This document shows, one piece after another, positions 24,933 through 36,055 of a stretch of DNA of 64,000 nt (its first letter is position 1; each line of letters starts with the position of its first letter). The notes beneath the pieces were generated by a model. That model worked only from the letters and a program-made list of their open reading frames with translations, did no database searches and was not told the origin of the DNA. The stretch is from assembly GCF_000264905.1 (NCBI RefSeq), contig NW_006763133.1, positions 1,932,329 through 1,996,328 of the forward strand. The letters run 5' to 3'. Source of the DNA: Stereum hirsutum FP-91666 SS1. Its lineage: Eukaryota > Basidiomycota > Agaricomycetes > Russulales > Stereaceae. A program made the position numbers and the translations under genes.

Positions 24933-27456
24933 ATGCTTTCTGGACGTGCGTTCCCCTCGGGCTTGCTAAAGGGCTCTTGTTCGCGACGTCGTTGGTGGGG
25001 CTTGTGAGTGCGGCTCGATTGGTCGATTTCCAGGTCGCGCAGCCGCCTCCTGTACCTCAGGATGCAAAGACTTGTGAGGTCGAGATCTTAGAGTGAGTGT
25101 TGTCCATTGTGGAGTATGGGCTTGTGGAGGCACTTCGTTAACTTGAAACGCTACACTCGCTTGGATGGTCATGGTCGGTGCAGACACACATTCGGAAATT
25201 CATACGGAAGGTGCGTTTTCTGCTCTTATACTAGCGCAAGCTCGTAGGTTCACTTACCATCCTACTACGTGTTCTCCTTGGCAAATAGCCCCGCTATCGT
25301 CTCTTTCACTCCTCCGACCGACTGTGGCGAGATCGGTACTTGGGCGGGTATAACGCTCAATCTGACCGCCACGTCCAACGGCTCGCAGTATGATAGGCTA
25401 GGGGTACTGACTTTCCAGAACGTGGAGAGTACGTACAGTTCCCAGCCTTCTCCATAGAGGTGTTGTATTACTTACCATGATGTTGTGGTACTTGATAGTA
25501 TGGCGCACATCGACTCCGGAGCCTGTGCCGGGAGATGGAATTATTTGGACGTATGTATTCCTTTTTCTATGTGTCTTGGCTGCATACCTTTCATCTGCCC
25601 ATCTCATGTTGAGTTTGCTGTCCTCGATAGGTATGTGAAAGACGTGACGCGTTATCTTCCGTTGTTTGCGACGGACGGGACGTTCATTTTCGAGCTCGAT
25701 AATGAATTGGGAAATTCGGGCTCGGGACAATATGCGAGTGAGTCTTCGTCGCTTCAATTATAATCATCCTTCTTCCATATACAGCGTTATGGCATCCACA
25801 ATCATTCCTTCCTCGAACTGGCCATACACCGCACGCCTCACTCTCGAGCTTGTGGTCATGCACTGAAAAAAAATCACTCTTCATTCTTGCAGCTACATTG
25901 TTGGCCACTTTCTACCAATCCTCGTTGGCGAACCCTGCTGCAGCCCACTCCGACCTCATCATCCCAATCTCCACTTTGTCGAACAATACGGTGAACGACG
26001 CGTCTGTTCCACCTGCATTCTCGGTAAGCACAATTCTCGCCTGAAACGCCACGAAAAATATGACTAAGTTCGTGAAAACCCATCTATAGTTGCCTGTGAC
26101 TGTACCCACGAATGCCGTGGCAGCGTATGCTGAGCTCTATGCTTCCGGGAACGCCGCCGAAGAGTTCTGGGTTTGTAAACCTCCCTTCGCGAAACCTGCG
26201 ATCTGTCGAATGATAGTACTGATGTTGGTGGCCGTATGCAGTACAACGGTGTTGTCACCGAATACCTTTCGGATCTTCCATCGGACAAGGGATTCTATGG
26301 CAATGGCTCTTTCCGTGAAGTCCGTCTCCTCGTCGATGGTATGGTCGCCGGTGTAGCTTTCCCTTACGCTGTGATCTTCACGGGCGGACTCGCCCGTCCT
26401 GCCTGGAAGTACGTCCGCCTCGGATCTCTCTTCTACATTTACTCGCACGGTGATTAACCTGACCTTCTACGGTGGTCAGACCCATAACCTCCTATGGCGC
26501 TCTCGACCTCCCGACCTACTTCCTCGACTTAACGCCCTTCATTCCCATCCTCACCGATGGTTCCCCACACAACATAACCCTCGACGTCGTCTCCGCCGAG
26601 TCCAACCACGCCATCAACTCGAACTGGTACGTCTCTGGCCTGCTTCAAATCGAGCTCGACCCCACAGACACGCCTACGACGGGGAACATCACGAAGTACG
26701 AGGTGGAGGATTATGCACAGACGACGAGCGGGGGAAATGTAAGTGAAAGCAAAGATTTGACGGTTACGGTGGGGGCTACGAGGAACGTGAGGATCGAGAG
26801 TGAGATTTGGACTGGGAGTGGGGGCAAGGTGGAGGTTGTGTTTGAGCAGAGGTTGCAGTTTGAAAATGTGCAGAATCATGTTAATGATGCGTCGATCCTG
26901 GTATGGATTCTCTCTCGTCTCTTTTCACATCGTGAAGTGCCATGGTTGATAAGTGCGGCGGGTTTCGCAGATCTTGACACAAATGAGCAATGGGTCCATC
27001 TCGTCGACGCACAACGGCGTGCAAGTTCTCAAGGATGACTTCTCGTACCCCCTTTCGGCGAATATTACATTCAATAGTAAGGATGCTTGTTTGGATTTGC
27101 TTTAGTTTCAACGGCATGGCTCATGTGAAAACTGTGTGTAGCCGGCGCCGCCTTCGACCACTCGTACGAGCGTTCTCTCTTACCGAGCCCGTTCATCCGG
27201 GGCAGTAATATCCAAGAGCACCAGATCGCAAGTATGTGCCCGTGAATTTTCACCAATGGTGAGTCGCCTACTAACGCTCCCCATCCATTGATATACAGGC
27301 GGCAATAACAACGACGGTCAAGGAGCTAGCAACAACACGTTCTCCTACTCTGACGACGCCGGAAACACGTACAGCAGACAAGTCGGCGCGTCCGCGAACA
27401 GTATCACATATGATACCCAGAGCGGAAGTCTGCCAGCTGCAGGGGGTATGACCTAG
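24933..27456 (+). CDS. PNGase A-type peptide N-glycanase, copy 2, start region disrupted or oddly spliced
   Basis: Exons 2-12 are all open and in phase (25184-25210, 25289-25428, 25499-25550, 25631-25737, 25893-26023, 26090-26170, 26242-26408, 26480-26900, 26971-27076, 27142-27231, 27299-27456) and keep the family landmarks (FTPPTDCG, WRTSTPEP, HSDLIIPISTL, FREVRLLVDGMV, HNITLDVVSAE). Exon 1 ends at 25092 and is in frame from about 24972 (LLFATSLVGLVSAARL, a good signal-peptide core). The homologous ATG at 24933 is out of that frame; relative to copy 1 there is a net 14-nt insertion near 24957-24973. Removing 24946-24971, a 26-nt GT..AG segment, restores MLSGRLLFATSL exactly. That would be a very short intron. 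Otherwise the copy has lost its start or uses an unseen upstream exon. Function is as for copy 1 if expressed. Confidence 0.7.
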
Positions 27457-27751
27457 AGTGCAGTGGTGGTGGCAAATCTGCACGGGGTGATGAAGGCGAG
27501 GGTTCCAGGTGGGATGTTGCAGGATGGGGGGATGTGGTGCGGACGGTTTCGAGTAATTCGTGTGAAAGTTTGAGAACTGCGATGCAAACATCCGGATGGA
27601 GTTTATTGTGCTTAAAATCTGTCATATACCATTGCCTCAGATTTAAACAAGAATATCCGCCGTTAGTGTGACATTAGAAAGCGACGCGTTCAATCAACCG
27701 CAAAACAACGATCTTCTACAGAGAACATCCTTCTGACGATACCTCACAGCT

Positions 27752-29888
27752 TCATGACCAGATATCAGAGAAGCCCGCCATCTTCTTGTCTGCCTCATAC
27801 GCAGCTTTCACCTGGTCCATACTCGTAAGATTCAGTAAAAAGCACATCGGAAATACCCACGCACCTCTGTGAAGAAAAAATCGTCAGAAAGGAGCCTGAG
27901 CCCTGTGTTAGCCAGTGCCTTCGCCACCTCGAGAGTAGCTTTGTGCGCCTCGGGAGTACTTGCGGCGTATGCGAACAGCGCTGTGTGATTGCCGCCGTTC
28001 GGGACGGAGGGGATGGCTTCCGTTACAGAGCAGCTTGTCAATGCTAGCGTATATGATAACAGGGAGAAGGGACGAACAATAGCCGGGATGAAGGGCGGGG
28101 AGTGCTGATAAGGACGCGATGTTACTCTTCATGAGTCTAATGGGAATTATGACCAAGGCAAAACATACCATGTGTTACGTTGCCCTTCAGGTGTTGAGAA
28201 TACTCGTCAGAATATGATGAGGGTAACAGATACTGGTCTGACACGCACAAAGTCTGTCGATGCAAACATGGTCTCGTCATATGCTTCAACGCAGTTCCCG
28301 AATTTCGCTCTCCAGGTCCTAGCGAATTCGGCCCCTGAGAATGCAGGTAAGTACCATCGTCCTCATGAGCGCCATCACATTGCATCAGTTGATAAAAAAA
28401 AACTGTGACGAGGAACACACCTAGAACTCGATTCTGCCGCATTTCGTTCATAGGAAAACCGGTCTCTGCAATATCAGCTTTGCATCCAGTTGCTAAGGCC
28501 GCTGCTCTGCCAACAGCATTGTGAGCAGTGGGATAAATTGTCGAATTTATGGCTTTACGACTGACTCGAAACAAGCTTTCACCCGCGATGCAGTATCCTG
28601 GACTCCTGCGGAGGTAGGCGCACGGATTAGCCAGCTGGTTCAAATAACATGATCAGCCCGTGACTTCTGTACATGAGCCCGAGACATACTGCATGTTGAC
28701 CTTGTCTGGGATGACTACAAAAAAAATCAGTGGCCTAGCCAAGAAGCTCGAAATCAACGAGTGCATACTATTGACAGCAAGATTTTCCCCCTCAAAGACC
28801 CCATGCACACGATGTGAAGGGTGGATCTGCTGGCGCAGGAGGGAAACATTGGTATAAGCCAAGATGGCCGCATCCATAGCATTCTTGCCTTCCCAAGGCG
28901 CTGCCGCAGCGTGTGCGCTTGAAAAGAGGTAAGCCGAGAATAACGGAGCTTTAGCCATAGACGTGCGTACGTATGACCAGTGTATGTGACCTTGAAATGT
29001 TGGTTGGCTAGAGAAGAGCGAATTCCTGTTTCGTTCTTGCGTCCGGGGCTCGGGTGGCACCTGAAAGGACTGAGCACGAACGTCGGACTCTATGTGGGTT
29101 ATACACACATTATACAGGCATCCATGGTGTCGTATGCTCCTGCATTAAGCATGAAGACCTTCCCCGCACCACCTTCTTCGGCTAGAGTAGAAAGAAGGTT
29201 CCATGAGCTCGTGTCGCGCTGGCGGTTCTGAGGGCGCTCACCTGGTGTGCCGAGCAGCACGACCTTCCCTGGAATGTCATGTTTAATCATAGCCGCCTTC
29301 ACGGCCAGAGCAACAGCGACACCTGCAGTCGCAATGAGGTTATGGCCGCATGCATGTCCAATCTTTTCCAGTTCGTCGTTATCAGCAAGTTTAGTTGTGA
29401 AGCTTTAAAATATCATGGCGTTCGCTCACAGCAGGTAGCGCGTCCATCTCTGAATTGACCCCAAGAGTACGACCACCGGTTCCGTGTGTGAATGTAGCTG
29501 ACCATGCGGTCTCGAGACCGAATTGACGCTGCTTTACGACCCACTCATTGGAGTCAGAGGCCATGAAAGAGGTTAATGTGTCGTGCGCATAGCTGCAAGT
29601 TCGCAAGGACATTCAGCTTCCAGCCACGGAGGTATAAAAAAAAATACATATGATGAATACATACTACTCCTCGAACATCAATTCCGGGTGGTCTGAAGGT
29701 GGACATGAATCTATGAGACCACTTCAGTATGAACAGCGTCGAATCGCACCGTGGATGTCCAAGTTCAACTGCCTCAAGTCGTCGTCCCAAGCATCAATCT
29801 CCGCACTGATAGTCTCAAATGTCTCCTCGCTGAAGCTAGCGCCCCCAACCTGAGACTTGACAGCACCCTCGTAGATTCCGAAGTCCAT
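27752..29888 (-). CDS. M20-family amidohydrolase (PM20D2-like dipeptidase)
   Basis: Fifteen exons in phase (29888-29750, 29692-29668, 29592-29430, 29362-29242, 29181-29109, 29060-28971, 28917-28769, 28714-28690, 28634-28566, 28506-28421, 28334-28249, 28184-28169, 28104-28078, 28016-27865, 27811-27752) give 426 residues. The family hydrolyses amide bonds of dipeptides or N-acyl amino acids with two metal ions. Metal-site motifs are all present: GHACGHN, NSEMDALP with the bridging Asp, GTPAEEGG with the catalytic and ligand Glu pair, CHPSPG (usually MHP) and, near the end, LHPGYSIP. The dimerisation lid includes YTGHTAHAAAAPWEG and NIIPDKV followed by IRAPTS. Exons of 16, 25 and 27 nt are needed to keep the frame. 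Closest to cytosolic PM20D2-type enzymes; no signal peptide. Substrate is uncertain. Confidence 0.88.
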
Positions 29889-30371
29889 TTAAGCTCGAAA
29901 GTAGACGGAGGTTGTTTCGACGACAGAGTAGAATGAGCGAGCAAGAAGAAATCTATTGAGCTTGAGAACCGCAAGGCAGGTAATATATGAGCAGTAGATA
30001 GCTAGCGAGAGACAAATTCATGATAGGACCATGGCCCACGTATGCTCCGCATGCGAAGAGACCGGAGGTGGGTACCCGTCCGGTGGATGAACATGTGCCT
30101 GAAAGCTTGAACATGGCCTGCTTATATATCTGCCATTTCTGCATCGTTGGCCGACCGAGAGAGAGACAACACGTGCAGGCGTAGTACTGATGTGCGAACG
30201 CTGCAGCTTCTACTCAGCTTGATATTCATAGTAAGGTTATATATCGTGGGTCACACCAAATCCATTCCATCCTACATGATCATAAACTCTCCGACATCGT
30301 ACAAAGTCATGGACATAGAAGCAATGCCCATGAACGCCATAACTTTAGCTATACGCTCGACTAGCAAGTGT
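29889..30371. other. intergenic region upstream of the M20 gene
   Basis: This 483-bp gap between two minus-strand genes holds the M20 promoter and the ATX1 3' UTR. Minus-strand TATATAAG (complement of 30121-30128) and ATATAT near 29980 are candidate core-promoter elements. No exon is supported. Confidence 0.4.
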
Positions 30372-30884
30372 CTAGGACAGCGTCTCCCCAGAGCGGACCT
30401 ATAGACATCACACACCCGAAGATAATCCCATCTAAGCACCGAGCCACAGATATACTCCGGAGCTCAAGCAGAAAGCCACGTACCGTCTTGCCCGTCTTCT
30501 TGATCTTCTCGAGCAGGTCGTCGTAGGGGATAGTGCCAGTGACGAGAACCTCCTGCTTCTCGAGGCTCACGTCGTACGAGGAGATACCTGCATACCATCA
30601 AGCACAGCCATAAAGAACAACGGTAAGCGAGATCAAACCATGGTAAGAGAGACTGTCAGCACGCACCCTCAGTCTTCTTCAAGACCCGCTCGACAGCGCC
30701 AGAGCAGCCGCCACAGGTCATCTAATCATTAAGTGCCACTCACGCTCAGCTCAATGTTCTCGTTGTGGATGTCGTGATCGCGCATACCTGCACATCAAAC
30801 TTGTACTGGTGCTCAGACTGGCAGCGACGAATGGGTCAGCGATGCTATTCACAGCAGAAGATTTTGTAGGGCTAGCCTCACCAT
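30372..30884 (-). CDS. ATX1: copper metallochaperone ATX1
   Basis: ATX1 is a small cytosolic protein that carries Cu(I) to the Golgi P-type ATPase Ccc2. Five exons in phase (30884-30882, 30817-30788, 30721-30667, 30587-30484, 30398-30372) give 72 residues, the family size. The copper site is MTCGGC at about 12-17. The ferredoxin-like fold is complete: YKFDVQ strand, GAVERVLKKTEG helix, YDVSLEKQEVLVTG hairpin and YDDLLEKIKKTGK with the conserved Lys cluster. The first coding exon is the ATG alone; reading through it stops, and joining to 30817 gives the usual MSEHxYKF start. Confidence 0.93.
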
Positions 30885-31618
30885 TACGAATATTAAAACA
30901 CAAAGAACCTGTGATTCGTCACAATATTATTCAGATACAGTACTAGAGGTAGCCAACTCTTTCGTGAGGTACACACCGAGGAGAGAAGGCTTGTAGAGAG
31001 ATGAGGTTGCGCGGGGAGGACAGTTGTTAGCTGGCAACTGATTCCGGCGCGTTTGGTTTATATAGGTGTGCTTACAGTCGATCGCGTCATCCAGATTAGA
31101 TCTTGTTGGATGACTGAAAGCAGGTGTCTCGGTCCTCGAACCAATCAAATCAGTACTGCCGCTGACTGGATGACTGAGACAATGCTCTCTTGCATCGCTT
31201 GTGTCGTGTCCGTGGTTGATGTATTTCTTTTCGTTCTTGAACCTTGACCTGGCATGGCGCAATATTTGGTTCGCATTTGGGTGAGCTGCTGCCAGCCGTC
31301 ACTCTCCCCCACGCGTAGCAAACTTGGTCACCAGTCTAGTGAGCTGCAGCAGGCTGCAGCTGTTTTTGATAAGATTCGGTTACTTCTTTCGTCTTGCATG
31401 TCATGACAACTTGATTCGCACGACCATCTCCCCGAGAACACCATATATAGGCGCTACAGATCGTCAACAATATTGAACTTTTCCAGGTGGTTATGGTGAC
31501 AGTGGGTAGGTAACCCCTGTACATTGCACGGACGAATCAGATAGCTCAGTTCTGAATGAACTCAGGAGCTGCCATCCTACAACGAGACACCGCATCGGCC
31601 CACGCATCCTCTACATAA
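30885..31618. other. intergenic region with the ATX1 promoter
   Basis: This 734-bp gap lies between ATX1 and the amino-acid permease, both on the minus strand. It holds the ATX1 5' region and the permease 3' UTR. No further gene is seen. Confidence 0.4.
31057..31064 (-). promoter_or_regulatory. TATA box, probably of ATX1
   Basis: The minus strand reads TATATAAA about 173 bp upstream of the ATX1 ATG. That spacing leaves room for a leader in a gene whose start-codon exon is followed at once by an intron. Confidence 0.5.
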
Positions 31619-34290
31619 CTACTGACCGTCCGGATGCTCAGTAGCCACCGCTTCCCATCCGAATCCCGGTGCAGTTCTTGGTCGGCCTCGAACGCGATCG
31701 ATCCAGGAGGACAAGAATGCTGACCAATAATAAGACACCAGAATGGCGAGCAGTGAGCTATTGCAGGCCCATCGGTAAGGCGGAAAAGATGGCCGATGAG
31801 GACTTACAAAGCTGTCGGGGAAGTGTTATACTCCCTGCCCGTTGAGTGATGTAGTATATGGGTACACCAACCAAGACGAAACCTATGATGGAGTGCAGGT
31901 TCAGCCGGTTTGTTTAAACTCCAGTCAGAGAGGAAGAAGAAACCCACCGAGAACGGCCATAGCCTCTAAAGGTGCTGCGATAATCGGCATGCATAGCAAG
32001 AAGAGAGCAACCTGTAGAAAATAGACTTGAGCATATAGGCATGAAGTCCGTTGAGGGTCTAGAGAGACTCACGGCACAGAATATCAGAGGCGTTGTAATG
32101 AAGCACCTGTAGGGTCTAAATCGGTGATGAGCACAAATATCTCGCAGGGACCCATATCGGTTTGAAGCAGACCCTACCTTTCCAGCCCTGGTTCCTTGAT
32201 GCGCAGGATCACCAAACCCAATACCTTAGAAGAATATCCGGTATGATTAGAACAGGCGAGGGAGAAGAAGCCAAAAAAAACTGAGACTTACAGTGAGAAA
32301 GTAGAATGCCCAAGATGCTACGACGGCGAAGTTGATCAGAGATCTAAACCCGCCACCGAGCAGGATGAACAGGATCGTGATAGCAGCATGGAGAAGCATG
32401 GCGTTCAGAGGTGTCCCCCGTGTTTTGTGAAGCTTGCCAAAGACTGCAGGAAGATATCCTTCTCGACCGGCAGCGCAGATGATTCTACCCGAAGTAAAAA
32501 ATGAACCTGGATGGCTGTCAGAAAATTCCCACGAGTTCGGATGAAAGACTCTCACTATTCAAGGCTCCCGCTGCTGAAAACGAAACCATGAGAGCAAAAA
32601 GCGATCCACCAAGAGGTCCGAAAAGTGCTCTCCCAAAGTCGAGAGCAACGGTATTACTGAGTCCTACGGTATCCTGTTCCGCTCTGTCAGCGCTGGAGGG
32701 AGGCGGGGAAGCAGAGGACTGACTTTATCCAGGACCACGAAATATGATACATTTGCCAAAAGAAATAAAACCTGCCCATGCTATCGTGAGTTGACTAGAG
32801 TGTGTACTTATAGCAAGGAGGCTAACCGTGACGATTAACATGCTGGAGTGTATAGTTCTAGGGATATTCTTCTCCGGATTCTTCATCTCTCCTCCGACGT
32901 AATTGGCTGTCATGTAGGTTTTCAGAATGAATCCTCGAACTACACTGATGATAGAGCTCCACGCACCTTGATCCCACCCATCGAATGACCACAAGCCTGA
33001 GTACAATGCCAAGGCGTACGAGGACGGGTTCGTACTCGACCCTTCAAACATATTGGTGGTGAGAGAAGTTGAGGCTTTTCCGCGGATTAATTGAATGAGG
33101 CCAAGCACAGTGACAGATATCTACGGTTTTTCTTAGACTATATGAGCAATATAATTCGATGAATTTCGTACTAGTGCGATGATCTGAACAGCCAAAACGG
33201 TCAATAATCGGAATCCGCGGCTTTGGGAATGGCGGCCACGAACCTTTACAGTCGTAAATACTACAGCCGTCCGAGTGCCCAAACTACGTGTGGCAACACA
33301 GACAAGAGTCACTACGATGACAGAAACGATGGCGGTTCTGTAATATTTTGACGGTATTGTTACTCCTGAAGTCTCCAGTTTGATGACAAGCGGTACGCAC
33401 ATTTGTATGGCCCATTGAGGAATGGCATCCGGTGCCACATCGCTCTTCGTCGCATGCCAAAACAGTCTATTCAGATACTCGGCGAATATCAGACTAATCA
33501 CGGCGTTGGAACCTGCTCCAACTGGTTCAAACAGATTGTCGAAGAGTAAAACAGTTGGTGCAGAGGACATACCTGGTTTTAGGGCCGCGATTGCTGTCCA
33601 CGCGAATAAATATGAGACCAGTGGACCATAGGCGTAAGCAAGATATGCCTGAGCACCACCATTGAGGGGAATGGCAGAGCCTAACTCTGCAAAGCTACTG
33701 GCCCCTGTCCAGCCAAGTAATCCAGACAACAACCAGACAATCAGACTAGCGCCGACGCTGTGTGTGTTCGCCACCACCACTCCTGGAGAAGAGCTGCCAG
33801 GATTGAGTCCGAGAGCAGAAATCAAGGCCGTAGGAGCTCACAAGATACCGGATCCAATCTACTCGTATTCCTGTTTAACGTCAGAAGCAGGAGACAGCAC
33901 GAGGAATGACAGTCACCTGTAGGCCCACACAGAGGGCAATGGCTGGTCAAGTCAATTGTCATCACACCACCTTCAGCAGCACGAGAGCTCACCGTTCAAG
34001 AGACTGATATCCTTCTTCTCGCCGCTCAGGGTCCTCACCTCCTCCGGTTCTGCCTCACTTGCAGTAAGTGGTAAGAGACCGTCTTCGAATGCGAAACCAG
34101 ACATGGAGTAAGACCGTCCTCGCCCTCGCTGGCCACTCTCGGCAAGGCCCTCCGACATCTCTAACGCGCGCAATTCTTCTTCAGAGTCATTGGAGGATCG
34201 TGATAATGGTGGCGAAGGTAATGTGCTGGAGTGATCTTCACGTGTAGAGGTGAGAGGTATATAAGAAGGCGGGTTGGTTGGAGGTCCCAT
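31619..34290 (-). CDS. LAT-type amino-acid permease (APC superfamily)
   Basis: The family imports amino acids; fungal LAT-like members include the methionine permease Mup1. Seventeen exons in phase run from 34290-33993 to 31719-31619 and give 574 residues. An acidic cytosolic N-terminus (1-100) precedes about 12 helices. Signatures: QIGSGIFSSPGVVVAN (unwound TM1), SGLLGWTGASSFAELGSAIP, WSFDGWDQANYVGGEMKNPEKNIPR typical of TM6 and its following loop, TVALDFGRALFGPLGG, and SSFFTSGRIICAAGREGYLP. Two micro-exons are required: 33842-33858 (17 nt) inside the GSGIF motif and 33172-33183 (12 nt). The ATG at 34290 is the first ATG in the open frame. The last exon (GFGWEAVATEHPDGQ) is less certain than the rest. 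Substrate is not assigned. Confidence 0.9.
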
Positions 34291-34854
34291 GGGTATACAA
34301 AGAGTGAAAGATAATGAGTGCGCCAATCGTTCCAATAGCCAGGTTGAGTCGGCGAGCCTGACTTCAGAACAGGCGGCAGCAAGTAAATGGAGTTAGGGGA
34401 GCGAAATGTAGGCAAGCGGACTCGTGGAGGTGAATCTGGGCGATGGTCACGGTCGCGTCGGGCGCGTCATGTTCCGACTCCCAAACGGGCAATGTGGCGA
34501 AGGCTTGGCGTGCACAAACCGTGCACCCACACACATCCACAATATCGAGAAAAAAAAATGGTGGAGGACCGTGCTACTCTTATTAGTAAGAGTGCCTGAG
34601 TTCCATTATGTGTTCATCTTCTGCGAAACTTATTTTGACATGTCGAAGAAATACACTAGACTGCAGGTACAAGTCAAAGGGCTACAGTAGCAGATAGGGT
34701 CGGCGTGATATCGTGAGAGTTGAATGCAGTGTACCATAGCGAATAGGGGAGGACTGTGGATGCTTGTCGGCGACGGGCCACAATACTAACAGGTCGAGGA
34801 ACTTGCTATCACAGAACGCGGAGAGAGCATTGGCATATCAAACAAGACACACAT
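34291..34854. other. intergenic region upstream of the permease
   Basis: This 564-bp gap between two minus-strand genes should contain the permease promoter and the MTR3 3' UTR. I see no exon or strong TATA box. Confidence 0.4.
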
Positions 34855-35938
34855 TCATTTGGTGTCTGCATTTTCTAGAAGACTTTGTACAGCGATCTGG
34901 TGTATGTCAGTGCAACGCTCCTGACACCGTTCCATGCACTGAGAAGCAGGTCAGTCGGGTAATAACGACGCGAACTAGGAATTAGAGACACGTACCTGTG
35001 CAGCCTGAGATGGCAACATCCGCCCAGTTTCCCAAACACTAGTGACAAGACCCAGCGCTGGAATGCATGCAAACACCAGGTTACCCTCCGCCAATGTCGT
35101 TTCTTGCTCTGTTGGATCAAGCCAAACATCTTTGCCGACCAACGACTGCAAGAAAGAAAATAATAAATATGAGTGGCGAAGGGAGAAATTGCTCGGGCGT
35201 ACCGATGAACAAGACGTGACCAGTCCCAACATCTCAATCCCTGCGTCTGCCAGAGCAGTGGAAGCAGCAAGTGAGGCCGCCGCCACACAACCTTCCGTGC
35301 CATCGTTTTCAATGACCGTCACAAATATGTCAATGACGGACTTAGGAAGCAGCTCTAATCGGACGGAAGGGGTCAGTGCCTGTTGAATGAGCACTGCAAC
35401 AGACCGATCTTCCGCATCCTTCACGACAATATGAGCCATAATAGCAAGAGAGTAGAATAGGTAAACTCACGCGTAATGGCGCTCTGCGAGTTGCACAGGA
35501 GAAGGGGGAGAACTTGACTTCAACATTCAGTCGACCGTTCTCGCTATATGAGGTGTTCTTTGACTGTCGAGGTCCATAGCTAACATAGCGAGAAAATATG
35601 AGCTAGACAAAAACCAGAGAGACTACGGAATACACGCACACAGCACAAGCGATTTTGGTTCTCTCAGCCTCAATATAAGCAGACCCATTAGCTTGACTGA
35701 TTAATCCCGCCTTCAGAACTATCTAGCCAGGTGTGAGAGTGTCATGAGACGAAGCAATGGAGGACATAGAAAAACATTCACATATGGGTCGGATGTCTAG
35801 TGGTTGGCGTCCTACTCGAGGGTCTCCCGCTTTCCAAGTCGCATATGGTGAGCCAGAGACATCCTCATCTTCTAGAAAAACGGGTGCGGCACTATCTTCT
35901 GGCCCATTGACGCGTCGTCTATCGAACTGCTGTGCCAT
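34855..35938 (-). CDS. MTR3: exosome complex subunit MTR3 (RNase PH fold)
   Basis: MTR3 is a catalytically inactive ring subunit of the RNA exosome, which degrades and trims RNA in nucleus and cytosol. Six exons in phase (35938-35782, 35718-35640, 35579-35471, 35418-35203, 35145-34996, 34938-34855) give 264 residues. RNase-PH-fold landmarks: RPLDIRPIFLKAGLISQANGSAYIE form, KIACAVYGPRQSK, EVKFSPFSCATRR, VTVIENDGTEGCVAAASLAASTALADAGIEM and WLDPTEQETTLAEGNLVFACIP. The order matches the Mtr3/EXOSC6 branch. The start is 117 bp from the divergent NSRP1-like ATG, so the promoter is probably shared. Confidence 0.9.
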
Positions 35939-36055
35939 ATTTAAGTGGTGGATGAAGAACAGGTGGAAGACGGGAATTGGCTCAGCCACCGCCACACACA
36001 ATTCAAGACATTTGCTTACGTACTGCGTGGCACCGAACGCGACTTGCACTCAACC

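Larger units (their letters stand above)
20428..27456 (+). repeat. tandem duplication carrying two PNGase A genes
   Basis: Two diverged direct copies, about 20428-23370 and 24678-27456, are separated by about 1.3 kb. Similarity starts upstream of the coding region (GAAAGCCTCCACC versus GAAAGTCTCCACC) and covers the promoter, all 12 exons and every intron position. Exon lengths are identical for most exons (27, 140, 52, 107, 131, 81, 421, 90 nt). Introns have diverged in sequence and length, so the event is not recent. Confidence 0.85.

Noticed and set aside
34290..34335. An earlier start for the amino-acid permease
   Set aside because: The open frame extends upstream to 34335, but it begins with TTG; the first ATG is at 34290.
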